Both the position numbers and the translations under genes were made by a program. A DNA stretch of 64,000 bases from Verrucomicrobiota bacterium (lineage in GTDB: Bacteria > Verrucomicrobiota > Verrucomicrobiia > Opitutales > Opitutaceae): the NCBI GenBank assembly GCA_023428905.1, contig JAEYWP010000010.1, positions 24,540 to 88,539 on the forward strand, written 5' to 3'. Of this stretch, positions 7,909 to 18,400 are shown one piece after another. The stretch's first letter is position 1; each line of letters starts with the position of its first letter. The notes beneath the pieces are model-generated. The model was not told where the DNA came from. It saw only the letters and a program-made list of their open reading frames with translations, and made no database searches.

Positions 7909-9552
7909 ATGCGCATCGGCATCGCCCAAATCAACACCACGGTCGGCGACCTCAGCGGGAACCGGCAACTGATCCTGGACGCCTATCACGATCTGGTTCT
8001 GCACGGAGCCGAACTGGTTGTTTTCCCGGAACTGGCGGTGTGCGGCTACCCGCCGCGCGACCTGCTATTCAAGCGCCGCTTTGTGGCAGATATCGAACAG
8101 TCGCTGGCTGAAATCGCCACCCACATGGGCGACACGCCCGCGCTGATCGGTTTCGCCGAGACCAACCCGTCCAACGAAGGCCGGCCGAGCTTTAACGCCG
8201 CCGCCTTCTGCCACCAGGGCGAGATCAAGCTGATTTCCCGCAAATGCCTGCTGCCGACCTACGACGTTTTTGACGAAGACCGGTATTTCGAACCGGGCGA
8301 CGCGCCACGGGTGATCGAGTTCAACGGGCGCCGGATTGGCATCACGATCTGTGAGGACATCTGGAACAACCCCGCCGTCGCCGCCCGCCGGCTCTACACC
8401 GTCGACCCGGTGCAGGCACTGGCGGACAAGTCGCTGGACGTCATGGTCAATCTCTCGGCCAGCCCGTGGCATTACGGCAAGGGCCATGTCCGCGAGCAAT
8501 TGGTCGGCGAGGCCGCGCGCACCCTTCGATGCCCGGTGGTGTATTGCAACGCCGTCGGCGGGAACGACGAACTGATTTTCGACGGCCAATCCATCGTCGC
8601 GGGCGCAGATGGCGCAATCACCGCCCGCCTGGCCGCCTTCGAGCCGGAAAACCGGGTCGTTGAGGTGCACCCGGCCGACCCTCGCCCCCCGCTGCCGGCA
8701 CGCACCAAGGACGGCCCGGGCGAGATCTTTCACGCCCTTGTCCTCGGCCTGCGCGACTACGGCCACAAGAGTGGCTTTCGACGGGCTCTGATTGCCCTTT
8801 CCGGCGGGATCGACTCGGCCGTCGTCGCCGTGGTCGCGGCGGAGGCGTTCGGAAAGGAAAACGTCATGGGGGTGTCCCTGCCCTCCTCGATTTCATCCGA
8901 ACACTCCCGTGAGGACGCCCGCCGCCTGGCCCAAAACCTCGGCATCGCCTTCGAGACCATTCCGATTGCGGACGTGGTCGGCTCGGCCGAGACCGCCCTG
9001 TCCCCTGTATTTGTTGGGAGGAGACGGGATGTGACGGAGGAGAACATCCAGGCGCGCGCGCGCGGTCTCCTGATGATGGCGCTATCGAACAAGTTCGGCT
9101 CCCTCCTTCTCACCACCGGCAACAAGAGCGAAATGGCCGTCGGTTACTGCACCCTTTACGGCGACATGTGCGGCGGCCTCGGCGTCATCTCCGACGTCTA
9201 CAAGATGGAGGTGTATGCACTTTCCCGCTGGATGAACCGCGACCACGAGGTGATTCCAATCAATACGATCGAGAAGCCGCCGAGCGCCGAGTTGCGGCCT
9301 GGCCAGGTCGACCAGGACAGCCTGCCTCCCTACGAGACCCTCGACGCGATCCTGCGCGGCTATGTGGAGGAAGGCCTTTCCCGGCGCGACTTGGTGCGCC
9401 GCGGCTTTGCCGAGGCGGTGGTCAACGACGTGGTGCGCAAGGTCGACCTCAACGAATACAAGAGAAAGCAGGCCGCGCCCGGCCTGAAGATCACCCCGCT
9501 CGCCTTCGGAGTCGGCCGCCGCATCCCGATCGTCCAGAAATACGTGAGCTGA
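7909..9552 (+). CDS. nadE: Glutamine-hydrolysing NAD+ synthase
   Basis: The enzyme makes NAD+ from nicotinate adenine dinucleotide using ammonia released from glutamine. The 547-residue protein has an N-terminal nitrilase-type amidase with Glu41 (FPELAVCGYPPRD), Lys112 (SRKCLLPTYD) and Cys148 (TICEDIWN). A C-terminal synthetase domain follows, with the P-loop SGGIDS at 298-303 and the later motif TTGNKSEMAVGY. Both halves look intact. A TTG at 7897 gives four more residues, but the ATG at 7909 starts exactly at the conserved MRIGIAQIN strand and is preferred. hemL follows after 55 bp on the same strand. Confidence 0.95.
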   Translation: MRIGIAQINTTVGDLSGNRQLILDAYHDLVLHGAELVVFPELAVCGYPPRDLLFKRRFVADIEQSLAEIATHMGDTPALIGFAETNPSNEGRPSFNAAAFCHQGEIKLISRKCLLPTYDVFDEDRYFEPGDAPRVIEFNGRRIGITICEDIWNNPAVAARRLYTVDPVQALADKSLDVMVNLSASPWHYGKGHVREQLVGEAARTLRCPVVYCNAVGGNDELIFDGQSIVAGADGAITARLAAFEPENRVVEVHPADPRPPLPARTKDGPGEIFHALVLGLRDYGHKSGFRRALIALSGGIDSAVVAVVAAEAFGKENVMGVSLPSSISSEHSREDARRLAQNLGIAFETIPIADVVGSAETALSPVFVGRRRDVTEENIQARARGLLMMALSNKFGSLLLTTGNKSEMAVGYCTLYGDMCGGLGVISDVYKMEVYALSRWMNRDHEVIPINTIEKPPSAELRPGQVDQDSLPPYETLDAILRGYVEEGLSRRDLVRRGFAEAVVNDVVRKVDLNEYKRKQAAPGLKITPLAFGVGRRIPIVQKYVS

Positions 9553-9607
9553 GGCGTCCGCGGAAAACGGCTCGCACGCACCGCGACATTGGTGAGCATG
9601 GGCCGCC

Positions 9608-10906
9608 ATGAGTGGTCCCTCTTCCAACGCGAGCGTTTCCGAAAAACTCTTCTCCCGCGCCAAGGAGCTCATCCCCGGCGGCGTCAACTCGCCCGTGCGG
9701 GCGTTCCGGTCTGTCGGCGGCGCGCCGTTTTTTGTCACGTCGGCGCGCGGCGCCACCCTCACCACCGCCGACGGCAAGGAGCTGATTGATTTTGTCTGCA
9801 CCTGGGGGCCTGCGATCCATGGCCACAATCACCCCCGGATCAAAGCCGCCATTGCCGAGGCGCTGGAGGCAGGCACGAGTTTCGGCACTCCCAACCCCTA
9901 CGAGGTGGAGATGGCGGAGCTGATCACGCGCTTTGTGCCTTCGATCAAGAAGGTGCGCATGTGCAACAGCGGCACCGAGGCGACGATGTCGGCCATCCGC
10001 CTCGCCCGCGGCTTCACCGGGCGCGACAAGATCATCAAGTTCTCCGGCTGCTACCATGGCCACTCCGACTCGCTCCTGATCAAGGCCGGGTCGGGCGCCC
10101 TGACTCATGGCAACCCGGACAGCGCAGGCGTGCCGGCCGCCTTTGCCCGCGAGACCGTGGTATTGCCCTTCAACGCTCCAGAAGCGATTGATGCCGCCTT
10201 TGCCGAAAACCCGGGCCAGATCGCCTGCGTCATCCTCGAACCGTACCCCGCCAACGTCGGCCTGATCCTGCCCAAGCCGGGTTTTCTCCGCCACCTGCGC
10301 GAGGCCTGCACCCGCCACGGCGCCGTCCTGATCTTCGATGAGGTCATGACCGGGTTCCGCCTGGCGAAGGGAGGTGTGCAAGAGCTGGAACACATTACCC
10401 CCGACCTCACCACCCTCGGCAAAATCATCGGCGGCGGCCTGCCGGTGGGCGCCTTCGGCGGACGTACCGAGATCATGGACCGGCTCGCTCCCCTCGGCCC
10501 GGTTTATCAGGCGGGTACACTCAGCGGGAACCCGCTCGCCATGGCGGCGGGCATCTCCGGCCTGAAGATGCTCGAGGAACTAAATCCGTATCCACGGCTT
10601 GATACGCTGGGGCGCCAGCTCCGCGACGCGCTGACGGACGCGTGCCGCCAGAAGGGACTGCCCGCCCAGGTACCGCAGGTGGGCTCCATGTGGTCCGTGT
10701 TTTTCACCGCAGAGGCGGTCACCGATTACGCCAGTGCGCTCAAGGCCAGCCCGGACCTCTTCGCCACGTTTTTCAATCGCTGCCTGGAAGCCGGAGTTTA
10801 CCTGCCACCGAGCGCTTACGAAACGTGTTTCCTAAGCACCGCGCACGAGGGCGCAGCGATCAGCCGGGCGTGCGAGGTAATGAGCGCGGCGATCCGCACC
10901 CTCTGA
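9608..10906 (+). CDS. hemL: Glutamate-1-semialdehyde 2,1-aminomutase
   Basis: HemL converts glutamate-1-semialdehyde to 5-aminolevulinate for tetrapyrrole synthesis (C5 pathway). The 432-residue protein has the full class-III aminotransferase pattern: GGVNSPVRAF near the N-terminus, NSGTEATMSAIRLAR for cofactor phosphate binding, LIFDEVMTGFR, and the PLP lysine at 272 in TTLGKIIGGGLPVGAFGG. That last context is specific to GSA aminomutase. Length is typical (about 430). It is probably co-transcribed with nadE, and a hairpin with a short T run follows its stop. Confidence 0.95.
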   Translation: MSGPSSNASVSEKLFSRAKELIPGGVNSPVRAFRSVGGAPFFVTSARGATLTTADGKELIDFVCTWGPAIHGHNHPRIKAAIAEALEAGTSFGTPNPYEVEMAELITRFVPSIKKVRMCNSGTEATMSAIRLARGFTGRDKIIKFSGCYHGHSDSLLIKAGSGALTHGNPDSAGVPAAFARETVVLPFNAPEAIDAAFAENPGQIACVILEPYPANVGLILPKPGFLRHLREACTRHGAVLIFDEVMTGFRLAKGGVQELEHITPDLTTLGKIIGGGLPVGAFGGRTEIMDRLAPLGPVYQAGTLSGNPLAMAAGISGLKMLEELNPYPRLDTLGRQLRDALTDACRQKGLPAQVPQVGSMWSVFFTAEAVTDYASALKASPDLFATFFNRCLEAGVYLPPSAYETCFLSTAHEGAAISRACEVMSAAIRTL

Positions 10907-10923
10907 GGAGCTGGGAGCGGCGG

Positions 10924-10949
10924 GCGTGGTTGGCACGGTCCACGCTTTT
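10924..10949 (+). terminator. Possible intrinsic terminator after hemL
   Basis: A 6-bp stem (GCGTGG / CCACGC) with a 10-nt loop is followed by TTTT, 18 bp after the hemL stop. The stem is short and the T run weak. The same bases contain a TGGCACG-like sequence that superficially resembles a sigma-54 site. Confidence 0.4.
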
Positions 10950-11101
10950 GCGGGGTCTCGCATGCCGTCCTCTCATCGACTCCTCCCGCGACCGGGCGAG
11001 AAAGATTTTACGGGCTGCTTCGTTAAAGGAGGTGGGATTTCCGCTGAACTGGACCCCCTCCTGAGCCGATAGAAGAGAAGCCTTATTTTGGAGCTGCCTA
11101 C

Positions 11102-12928
11102 ATGATGTTTTCGCCCGGTCGCCTCGCCTCGCTCGCCCTCGTCGCAACCCTCTGCGCCACCTCGCTTTTCGGCTCCATGCAGTCGATGAAGCAGCCGATC
11201 GGGGCACCGTTCGTCACAATCGACGAGCTCCATGCCGGACAAAAGGGCGTGGTCTGGACCGTCTTTCAGGGCAGCGAACCCGAACCCTTCGAGGTTCAGG
11301 TCACCGGCGTCATCCGCAATGCCCTCGGGCCCGGCAAATCCCTCATCCTCTGCGAGCTCACCGACGACCGCGTCCAAAAAATGGGAGCAGTGGCGGGCAT
11401 GAGCGGCAGCCCGTTGTACATCGAGGGCAAGCTGGCCGGTGCGCTCAGCTACCAGATTCAAAAATTTGAAACCGTCCGTTACGCCGGCTTCACGCCGGTG
11501 GCCGACCTGATGGAGGTCAGCCAGCTCGACAAAAAAGACCGCGTCCCCGCGACCACAGGCGCCGGCTTTATTCCGCTGGAGCGCCACACCGGGCGCACCG
11601 AAACCAAGAGGGAAAACACTGTGGCGCCGCGCTCCGGCGGCGGCGACATCAGCGGCTTCGCTCCCCTCACCCCGATGTTTTCGCTGGGCGGGGTCGCCCC
11701 TTCTGTCGCCTCCCTCTTCTCCACCGAGTTCCAACAGCTGGGCCTCAACGTGACCGCGGTCGGTGGTTCCACCTCGTCCCCGACGGCGCCAGCCATCGAG
11801 GACGTGTTGAAACAGCTGGTGCCTGGCTCCGCCGTGGCGGTCGCCCTGGCGACAGGAGACATCACGCTCGGGGGCACGGGAACCGTGTCCCACGTGGACG
11901 GCGGCCGTGTTCTCGCATTCGGCCATCCGATGATGAGCCTCGGCGATGTCGAACTGCCGATGGCACTGGCCGATATCGTCGCCATCCTTCCCTCGAGTCT
12001 AAACTCCTTCAAAATTTCCAACACCGGCGCCGTCATCGGCACGATCAGCCAGGATCGCCTCTCGGCCATCTATGGCGAAGTGGGCCGCACCCCCGATATG
12101 CTGCCCATTGAGGTGAAAACCCCGAGCCGCACCCTCCGTTTTTCCGCCGTCCGCCACGATCGACTCACCCCGATGATTGCGGCCATGGGGCTGTCCCAGG
12201 CTGTGCTCGGTTCCAACGACAATGGCCTCGCGGAGGGTTTCCACATCTCAAGCACCGTCACCTATCCCGACGGCCAGTCGCTGAAAACGGACGCCGTTTA
12301 CGCCGGACCGCAGGGGTTTACCTCCGGTCTGGAAGGTTTTGTCCGCCGGCTTGCCGCGGGCCTGCGCAATCCCATCGCGGATATCTTTCCTTCCTCCATC
12401 GCCTTCTCGGTGGAGCCGCTCCGCCGCAATCCCGTAGCGTCGCTCGATCTCGTCCAGCTCTCGCGCAGCCGGGTAAGCTCGGGTGACACCCTCACCGCGA
12501 CCCTGAGCGTGCGCGATTTCCAGGACGCCCCCGTCCAGCAGACTGTCGAGGTGCAGATCCCGGCGGAGTGGACGGGCAAGAAGCTCGAACTGGTCGTCGC
12601 GACCGGCGACGACCTCGACAAACTGGCCGGCCGGCCCGATGCGGTATCGGTGGCCCAAATACGCAGTTTCTCCGCCTACCTCGACCTGCTTCGCCAGGAG
12701 CGTCACGCCGACGGCCTGTACGTCGCGGTGGTCGAACGCGCCCAGGCCTTCCTCGACCAGACACGCGCCACCTTGGATTATCCCGGCACGGTGGAGCGGA
12801 TCGCCCGGTCGGCCGATGAAGCCCGCTTCCAAAAACGCGAAGTCCTGGTCCCGCTGTGGGAGACGCATGTGCTCCCCGGCAAGGTGATCGACGCCTCCGT
12901 CCGCCGCCGCTTCGAAGTGGTGGAATAA
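11102..12928 (+). CDS. SpoIVB-type (peptidase family S55) domain protein, exported
   Basis: The 608-residue protein has a signal peptide (about 1-25) and then a region with the S55 hallmarks: GAVAGMSGSPLYIEGK at about 95-110, with the candidate catalytic serine in MSGSP, and AFGHPMMSLGDVELPMA further on. S55 is the clan of the sporulation protease SpoIVB, but related exported proteins occur in many non-sporulating bacteria. The C-terminal half is beta-rich with Ig-like character. It is therefore likely a periplasmic, perhaps self-processing, protease of unknown substrate. A GGAG 9 nt before the ATG supports the start at 11102. The call to S55 rests on these motifs; activity is not proven. Confidence 0.75.
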   Translation: MMFSPGRLASLALVATLCATSLFGSMQSMKQPIGAPFVTIDELHAGQKGVVWTVFQGSEPEPFEVQVTGVIRNALGPGKSLILCELTDDRVQKMGAVAGMSGSPLYIEGKLAGALSYQIQKFETVRYAGFTPVADLMEVSQLDKKDRVPATTGAGFIPLERHTGRTETKRENTVAPRSGGGDISGFAPLTPMFSLGGVAPSVASLFSTEFQQLGLNVTAVGGSTSSPTAPAIEDVLKQLVPGSAVAVALATGDITLGGTGTVSHVDGGRVLAFGHPMMSLGDVELPMALADIVAILPSSLNSFKISNTGAVIGTISQDRLSAIYGEVGRTPDMLPIEVKTPSRTLRFSAVRHDRLTPMIAAMGLSQAVLGSNDNGLAEGFHISSTVTYPDGQSLKTDAVYAGPQGFTSGLEGFVRRLAAGLRNPIADIFPSSIAFSVEPLRRNPVASLDLVQLSRSRVSSGDTLTATLSVRDFQDAPVQQTVEVQIPAEWTGKKLELVVATGDDLDKLAGRPDAVSVAQIRSFSAYLDLLRQERHADGLYVAVVERAQAFLDQTRATLDYPGTVERIARSADEARFQKREVLVPLWETHVLPGKVIDASVRRRFEVVE

Positions 12929-12937
12929 GGCCCCGCG

Positions 12938-12957
12938 CCGCCCTTTGTTGTGGGCGG
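12938..12957 (+). terminator. Hairpin after the S55 peptidase gene
   Basis: A 6-bp GC stem (CCGCCC / GGGCGG) with an 8-nt loop begins 9 bp after the stop. There is no T tract, so it may only protect the 3' end or act with Rho. Confidence 0.3.
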
Positions 12958-13003
12958 GGTGCCCCCACGCCGCTTCTCCGGCCCGAGCAAATACCTTTGC
13001 CCA

Positions 13004-13070
13004 CGTCCCATGCGGCGTGAGGGCATGCCGCCTACATCGCGCGTCCCATGCGGCGTGAGGGCACGCCGCC
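13004..13070. repeat. Two 29-bp direct repeats, 38-bp period, each self-complementary
   Basis: Copies at 13004-13032 and 13042-13070 differ at one position. Each contains GCGGC ... GCCGC and can fold into a hairpin. They sit in the gap between the S55 peptidase and the propeller-like gene. Confidence 0.7.
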
Positions 13071-13170
13071 CGCATCACACCCCACGCGGCCTACGGCACG
13101 CCACGGACTCGACCTCGCGCGGTTGTAAAATCAGGCGCGCCGGACACACTCGTCGTTGTTCAAAACCCCT

Positions 13171-15429
13171 ATGACGTTCCGCGCCCTTTTTCTCGCCGCC
13201 GCCCTGGTTCCCGTGGTCCACGCCGCCAATGAGCCGCTGTCCCGGGGTTTTCAGATCGATTTCTTTCGCGACATCCCGAGCCGCAACCTGAAGGGCATGG
13301 CCACTCGCTCTGACGGCAGGCTGCTGACCGGCCCCGCGCTGCGCGACCTGAACGGTCCCGCCCTGCCGGAACTCCTCTGGTGTCTGGAGCCCCGGAAGGA
13401 CGGACGCTGGCTGATCGGCACCGGCCCGGACGGACGCATTGTCGAGGTAACGCTCGCCTCTCCCGACGGAGGGTACACGGTGCGCGAGGTGGTGGATCTC
13501 GAGGAGCCCCAGGTCCTCGCGCTAAAAGAACTCCCCAATGGCGATCTCCTCGCCGGCACCTCGCCCAATGGCGTTCTCGCCCTGATTTCCGATGGCAAGG
13601 TTGCGGCAGAGATCAGCCTCCCGGTGGACTCGATTTTCGACATTGTGGTGCGCGATGACCGCGCCTACGTCGCCACCGGCAACCCCGGCCGCATCTACGA
13701 GGTGGCGTTGCCCACGTTCCGCTCTGCCGGTGTGACCAAGGACAAGCTGCGCCAGGCCGCGGCCCTGCAGGAAAAGGGAGTTCGGCTTTTCGCCGAAGTG
13801 CGCGATCGCAATGTCCGCCGTATCGCGTGGCTGGGGGAGCGGCTGGTCGCCGGCTCGTCGCCCAAAGGAAATGTCTACGCGTTCGCGGCCACCGGGGGCG
13901 CCCCGGAACTGCTGCAGGAGAACCGCGACGCGGAGGTCGCCGCCCTGCTCCCGCAACCGAACGGGGACCTGTTTGCTGCCATCGTTTTTGCTGCGTCCCC
14001 CGCAGAGAACCGCATCAACCGCCCCACTCCGCCCAAAGCGGAGGGTACGGATGCACCCGCCGCGCCTCCGCCGCCCGCCGCGCCGAGCGATCGCTTTCCG
14101 GGTCGGAGCAGCATCGTATATTTTCCCGCCAACGGCTTTCCCGAGACGGTCGTGACGCGCGCCAATCTCGCGTTCTACGCCCTCGCCCGCCGTGGGCCAC
14201 TCCTGCTGATCTCCGGCGGAGAGCAGGGCGATCTCTTGGGGTACGATACGGTTGCGCGCCAGAGCCTCTCCTTCGCCGGTAGTGACTCCGCCCAGCTCAA
14301 CGCCCTCGTCCCGCTCCCGGCCGCACCGGGCGCACGCCGCCCCGGGGGCGACCGCTTCCTCGCTCTCCGCAACAATGCCCCGGGCCTGGCGGTGATTGAT
14401 TTTGGAGGCGACGGTCCGCGTTCCGCCGAGACCCGCCGCCTCGACCTTGGACTGCCCGCCACCCTCGGCGCTCTCCGCATCGCGCGGACCCGTCACCTGG
14501 GGCCGGAGGATCTCAAGGTCGATCTGCGCGGCAATCTGGGCAGCGACGAGATCGAAGGCTGGGGACCATGGACACCGATGGAGCGCCGCCCGGACGGCTG
14601 GCGCGCCGACAATGCCCGGGCACGCAACGTGCGCCTGCGACTTACGCTGGCGCCGGAGGCCCGGGAAGCGGTCGAACTCGACGACCCCACCCTCTTCCAT
14701 CTTCCCCAAAATCGGAGACCCCTGCTGACGGAGTTTCGCGTCCTGCCCGGCGGCTATACCCTGCTGCCCGCCCCCGAGCCGGTTCCGCCCGTCGTCACCA
14801 CCCTGAGCCAGCTGATCGCCAGCGCGGACCGCGACGACAAGCGGCGCAACGCCCTGCTGGGGAGCCAGGTCATGCCCCAGCCGGGGATGCAGATTGTGAC
14901 GTGGACTCTCACAGATCCGGACAACGACAACCTAGCCAGCACCTTCGCTATCCGCCGCGAGGGGTCGGAAGCTTGGCAGGACCTCGCGATCGCAACCCAG
15001 GATGCCTACGTCCAGTTCAATACCACCCATCTGGAGGACGGGATTTACGCCACGCGCCTGACGGTGGCGGAACAGGATCCCCGGCCGGCCGACCAGCGGG
15101 TGACGGCGGTCTTTGAGACCGATGACATCGTGGTCGACAACACCGCCCCAGTGGTGGTGGACGTGACGGTCACCCGCGAGACCGCAGGCCTGCGCCTCTC
15201 CGCCACCGGACGTGATGCGTTCAGCCTGATGCAGGGAGCGGAATTCGCGTTCAATAACGGGTCCGTTCAAATCGTCACCCAGCCCCAGGACGGTATTCGC
15301 GACAGCCAGACAGAGACCTTTTCCGCTCTCGTTCCCGCAGCGCAGGCAGCCCTCGCCACCAGCGTGGAAGTGACGCTCTACGACGAGGTGGGCAATGCCA
15401 GCGCCGTGCGCGTCGCGCTGAAACCCTAG
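13171..15429 (+). CDS. Secreted beta-propeller-like protein with C-terminal Ig-like region, function unknown
   Basis: The 752-residue protein has a signal peptide (MTFRALFLAAALVPVVHAA) and then recurring short motifs of the kind seen in beta-propeller blades: LKELPNGDLLAGTSPNG, YVATGNPGRIYEV and VAGSSPKGNVYAF. A Pro/Ala-rich insert lies at about residues 275-305. The C-terminal third changes style (NTAPVVVDVTVTR), suggesting Ig or fibronectin-like folds. No catalytic motif is seen. It might be a structural or sensory surface protein. The ATG at 13171 is preferred over a TTG at 13156 because the signal peptide begins there. It converges on the RND pump gene with 17 bp between them. Confidence 0.75.
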   Translation: MTFRALFLAAALVPVVHAANEPLSRGFQIDFFRDIPSRNLKGMATRSDGRLLTGPALRDLNGPALPELLWCLEPRKDGRWLIGTGPDGRIVEVTLASPDGGYTVREVVDLEEPQVLALKELPNGDLLAGTSPNGVLALISDGKVAAEISLPVDSIFDIVVRDDRAYVATGNPGRIYEVALPTFRSAGVTKDKLRQAAALQEKGVRLFAEVRDRNVRRIAWLGERLVAGSSPKGNVYAFAATGGAPELLQENRDAEVAALLPQPNGDLFAAIVFAASPAENRINRPTPPKAEGTDAPAAPPPPAAPSDRFPGRSSIVYFPANGFPETVVTRANLAFYALARRGPLLLISGGEQGDLLGYDTVARQSLSFAGSDSAQLNALVPLPAAPGARRPGGDRFLALRNNAPGLAVIDFGGDGPRSAETRRLDLGLPATLGALRIARTRHLGPEDLKVDLRGNLGSDEIEGWGPWTPMERRPDGWRADNARARNVRLRLTLAPEAREAVELDDPTLFHLPQNRRPLLTEFRVLPGGYTLLPAPEPVPPVVTTLSQLIASADRDDKRRNALLGSQVMPQPGMQIVTWTLTDPDNDNLASTFAIRREGSEAWQDLAIATQDAYVQFNTTHLEDGIYATRLTVAEQDPRPADQRVTAVFETDDIVVDNTAPVVVDVTVTRETAGLRLSATGRDAFSLMQGAEFAFNNGSVQIVTQPQDGIRDSQTETFSALVPAAQAALATSVEVTLYDEVGNASAVRVALKP

Positions 15430-15446
15430 CTTTCTGCTCCCCGGGG

Positions 15447-18400
15447 CTACTTCCCTGCTCCGACCGGCGCGCTGTGACGGTCGCGGTCCACCTCGCGCGA
15501 AATCTCATCCGCGCGTTTCAAGCCGTGGGCGCTGGAGCGTCCGGTGAAACGCACGCACAGCCGGTCGACCAGGACGTAGAAGATCGGAATGACAAACAGC
15601 GTCATCACCGTGGCGATCGAGAGACCTCCCACGACCACCAAGCCCATCGGATTGCGGGTCTCGGCGCCCGCACCGCTGGCAAAGGCAATCGGCACCGCCC
15701 CCAGGATGGTTGCGATCGCCGTCATGAGGATGGGACGAAAACGCAGGGCGGCGGACTCGAAGGCAGCGTCGAAGGCGTTTTTACCCGCGATCTGGAGCTG
15801 GTTCGCGAACTCCACGATCAGGATGCCATTTTTCGCCACCAACCCAATCAGCATGATCAAACCGAAGCGCGAAAAGAGATTGTCCGTCATCGGCGCCCCG
15901 AAAAAGCGGGTGCAATAAAGGACCAGGATTCCGCCCGCGAGCGCCAGCACCACGCCGGTGAAAATAGTGACGGGGTGGACCCACGACTCGAACTGGGCGG
16001 CCAGGATCAGGAAGGTGAAGAGCAAGGCCAGTCCGAAGAGCATGTAGGTGTCGCTGCCACTCTCGACGAACTCGCGCGTCTCGCCGTCCCAGGCAAACGC
16101 ATACCCCGTGGGCAGCAGCGCCGTCACGCGGTCGGACAGGAAATCCACGCCGTCACCAATCGTCGCGCCGCCGGCCAGCTGGGCCGAAACGGTGACGGAA
16201 CGCATGCGGTTGAAGTGGGGGTAGTTCTCCGGAACCACACTCTCGGAGAACGACACGACGTTGCTCAGCTGTATCAACTCTCCGGATTGGGAGCGGACGT
16301 AGAGGCGCGACAGATCATTCGGCGTGGTGCGCTCCGCGTCCTCCACCTGGACCAGGACGTAATACTGTTGATTGCCGCGCTGGAACTGGGTGACCCGACG
16401 CCCACCCAACAGGCTTTCCAGGGTGCTGGCGATCGACGCGATCGGTACGCCGAGGTCCGCTGCCCGGGCGCGGTCGATCCGCACATCCAGCTGAGGTTTG
16501 GTAGGCGAAGGGTCCACGCGCGGCAGATTGAAGACGGGGCTCTGCCGCATCTCGGTCACCAACTGGGCTCCGATCTTCTGCAGCTCCGTAAAATCATTGC
16601 CGAGCAGCACCATCTCCACGCCGGAGCCACCTCGACGGCTGCCAAGCGGTCGCACCGGTGACGCGAACGCCTGCCCGCCGGTGATCTGCCGGAATTTCCC
16701 CCGCAGCTCTGCCATCACCTCCTGGGTGGAACGTTCGCGTTCCTCCCAAGGTTTGAGGGTCGCAAAGACAAACGCGCGCGACCCATCGCCGGACCGGTGG
16801 AAGGTGCGGTCCATCTCCGGGATACCGAGAATGGTGCGCTCCATCTCACCCGAATACGCCTTCATGTAAGCCGGGGTGGATCCGACCGGCGGGATGAAAT
16901 TGGCGGTGAACAGGCCGCGGTCTTCCAGCGGCGTCAGTTCGCGCTGCAGCTGCGTGTAGGTATAAAACCCGCCGAGGGTGAAGAGCAGCGCTCCCAACAG
17001 GACGAACGCCGGAACGCGAAACGCGGCGCGCAGGGAGCGTTCATACCAGCCATTGATCCGGACAAAAAAAGGCTCGGTCTTTTCATACAACCAGCCGTGC
17101 CTGGCCTGGCCATTGACCACGCGCGCGCGCAGCATGCGGGAGCACAGCATCGGCGTGAGCGTGAGCGCGACGAAGGCGGAGACCAGGACGGACACCGCCA
17201 GGGTGATGCCGAACTCGAAGAAGAGCCGGCCGGTCTGGCCCGACTGGAACGCCACCGGCAGAAAGACCGCCGCAAGGGTCAGAGTGGTGGCGATGACCGC
17301 AAAGGCGACCTCACGCGCCCCGTGGATGGCGGCGTGGAGCGGTGTCTCCCCTTCCTCGATACGGCGGTAGATGTTTTCCAACATCACGATGGCATCGTCC
17401 ACCACCAGTCCCACCGCGAGCACCAGGGCCAGCAAGGTGAGGACGTTGAGCGAGAACCCCATCCAGCTCATCAGCGCGAAGGAGCCGACAATCGAGACGG
17501 GGATGGCGAGGAGCGGGATGAAGGTCGCCCGCCAGTCGCGCAGGAAAAGAAAGATCATCAGGATCACCAGGACGCAGGCTTCCCAAAGCGTCTTGTACAC
17601 CTCCTTCACCGAACGGCCCACAAAAACACTGGTATCGTATCCAATCCCCACATTCACCCCCTTCGGCATCTCCTCCTGGATCACCGGGATGAGCGCCTTC
17701 ACCGCATTGGCGACGTCGAGCAGGTTGGACTGGGCCTGGCGGAGGACCTGAACCCCGACCGTGGGGATGCCCTTGTAGTGGGATTCACCGCGGTAGTCCT
17801 CCGAGCCGAGTTCGACCCGGCCGATGTCGGAGAACTTCACCTGGTAGTTTCCCCGTGTGGCGAGGACCAGGTCCTCGTATTCAGAAACCTGAGCCATGTT
17901 GCCTTGCAGGCGGACGGGAAATTCGCGGGCCGACGACTCGATGCGCCCGCCGGGGATGTCGACGTTTTGCTGGCGGAGCGCGTTTTCCACGTCGACCACG
18001 GTCAGCCCGTAGGCCGCCATGCGGTCGCTGTCGATCCACAGCCGCATGGCGTAACGCGGGCCGCGGATGTTGACCGCGCCGACCCCGGGAATCGTCTGCA
18101 GGCGCTGCAGTGCGATCCGCTCGACCATTTCGGTGATCTCCAGCCGCGAATAGACTTCGGAGTTGAAGGAGAGCGTGATGATCGGACTCGAGTCGGACTC
18201 GGTCTTGGAAACCTGCACGTTTTCGATTTCACGAGGCAGCCGGCCCCGCGCGCGGGAAACGCGATCGCGGACGTCATTGGCCGCCTCGTCGATCTCACGA
18301 TCAAGGGTGAACTCCACGGAGATGCGGGAGTTCTCCTCGGACGAAGTGGAGCGGATGACGCGGATGCCGTCGATCGAGGCGACCTCCTTCTCGAGCGGCT

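Noticed and set aside
10931..10946. A TGGCACG-type sequence after hemL that resembles a sigma-54 -24 box with correctly spaced GC
   Set aside because: The -12 box is poor (ACGCT), it is about 155 nt from the next ATG, and it overlaps a terminator-like hairpin.
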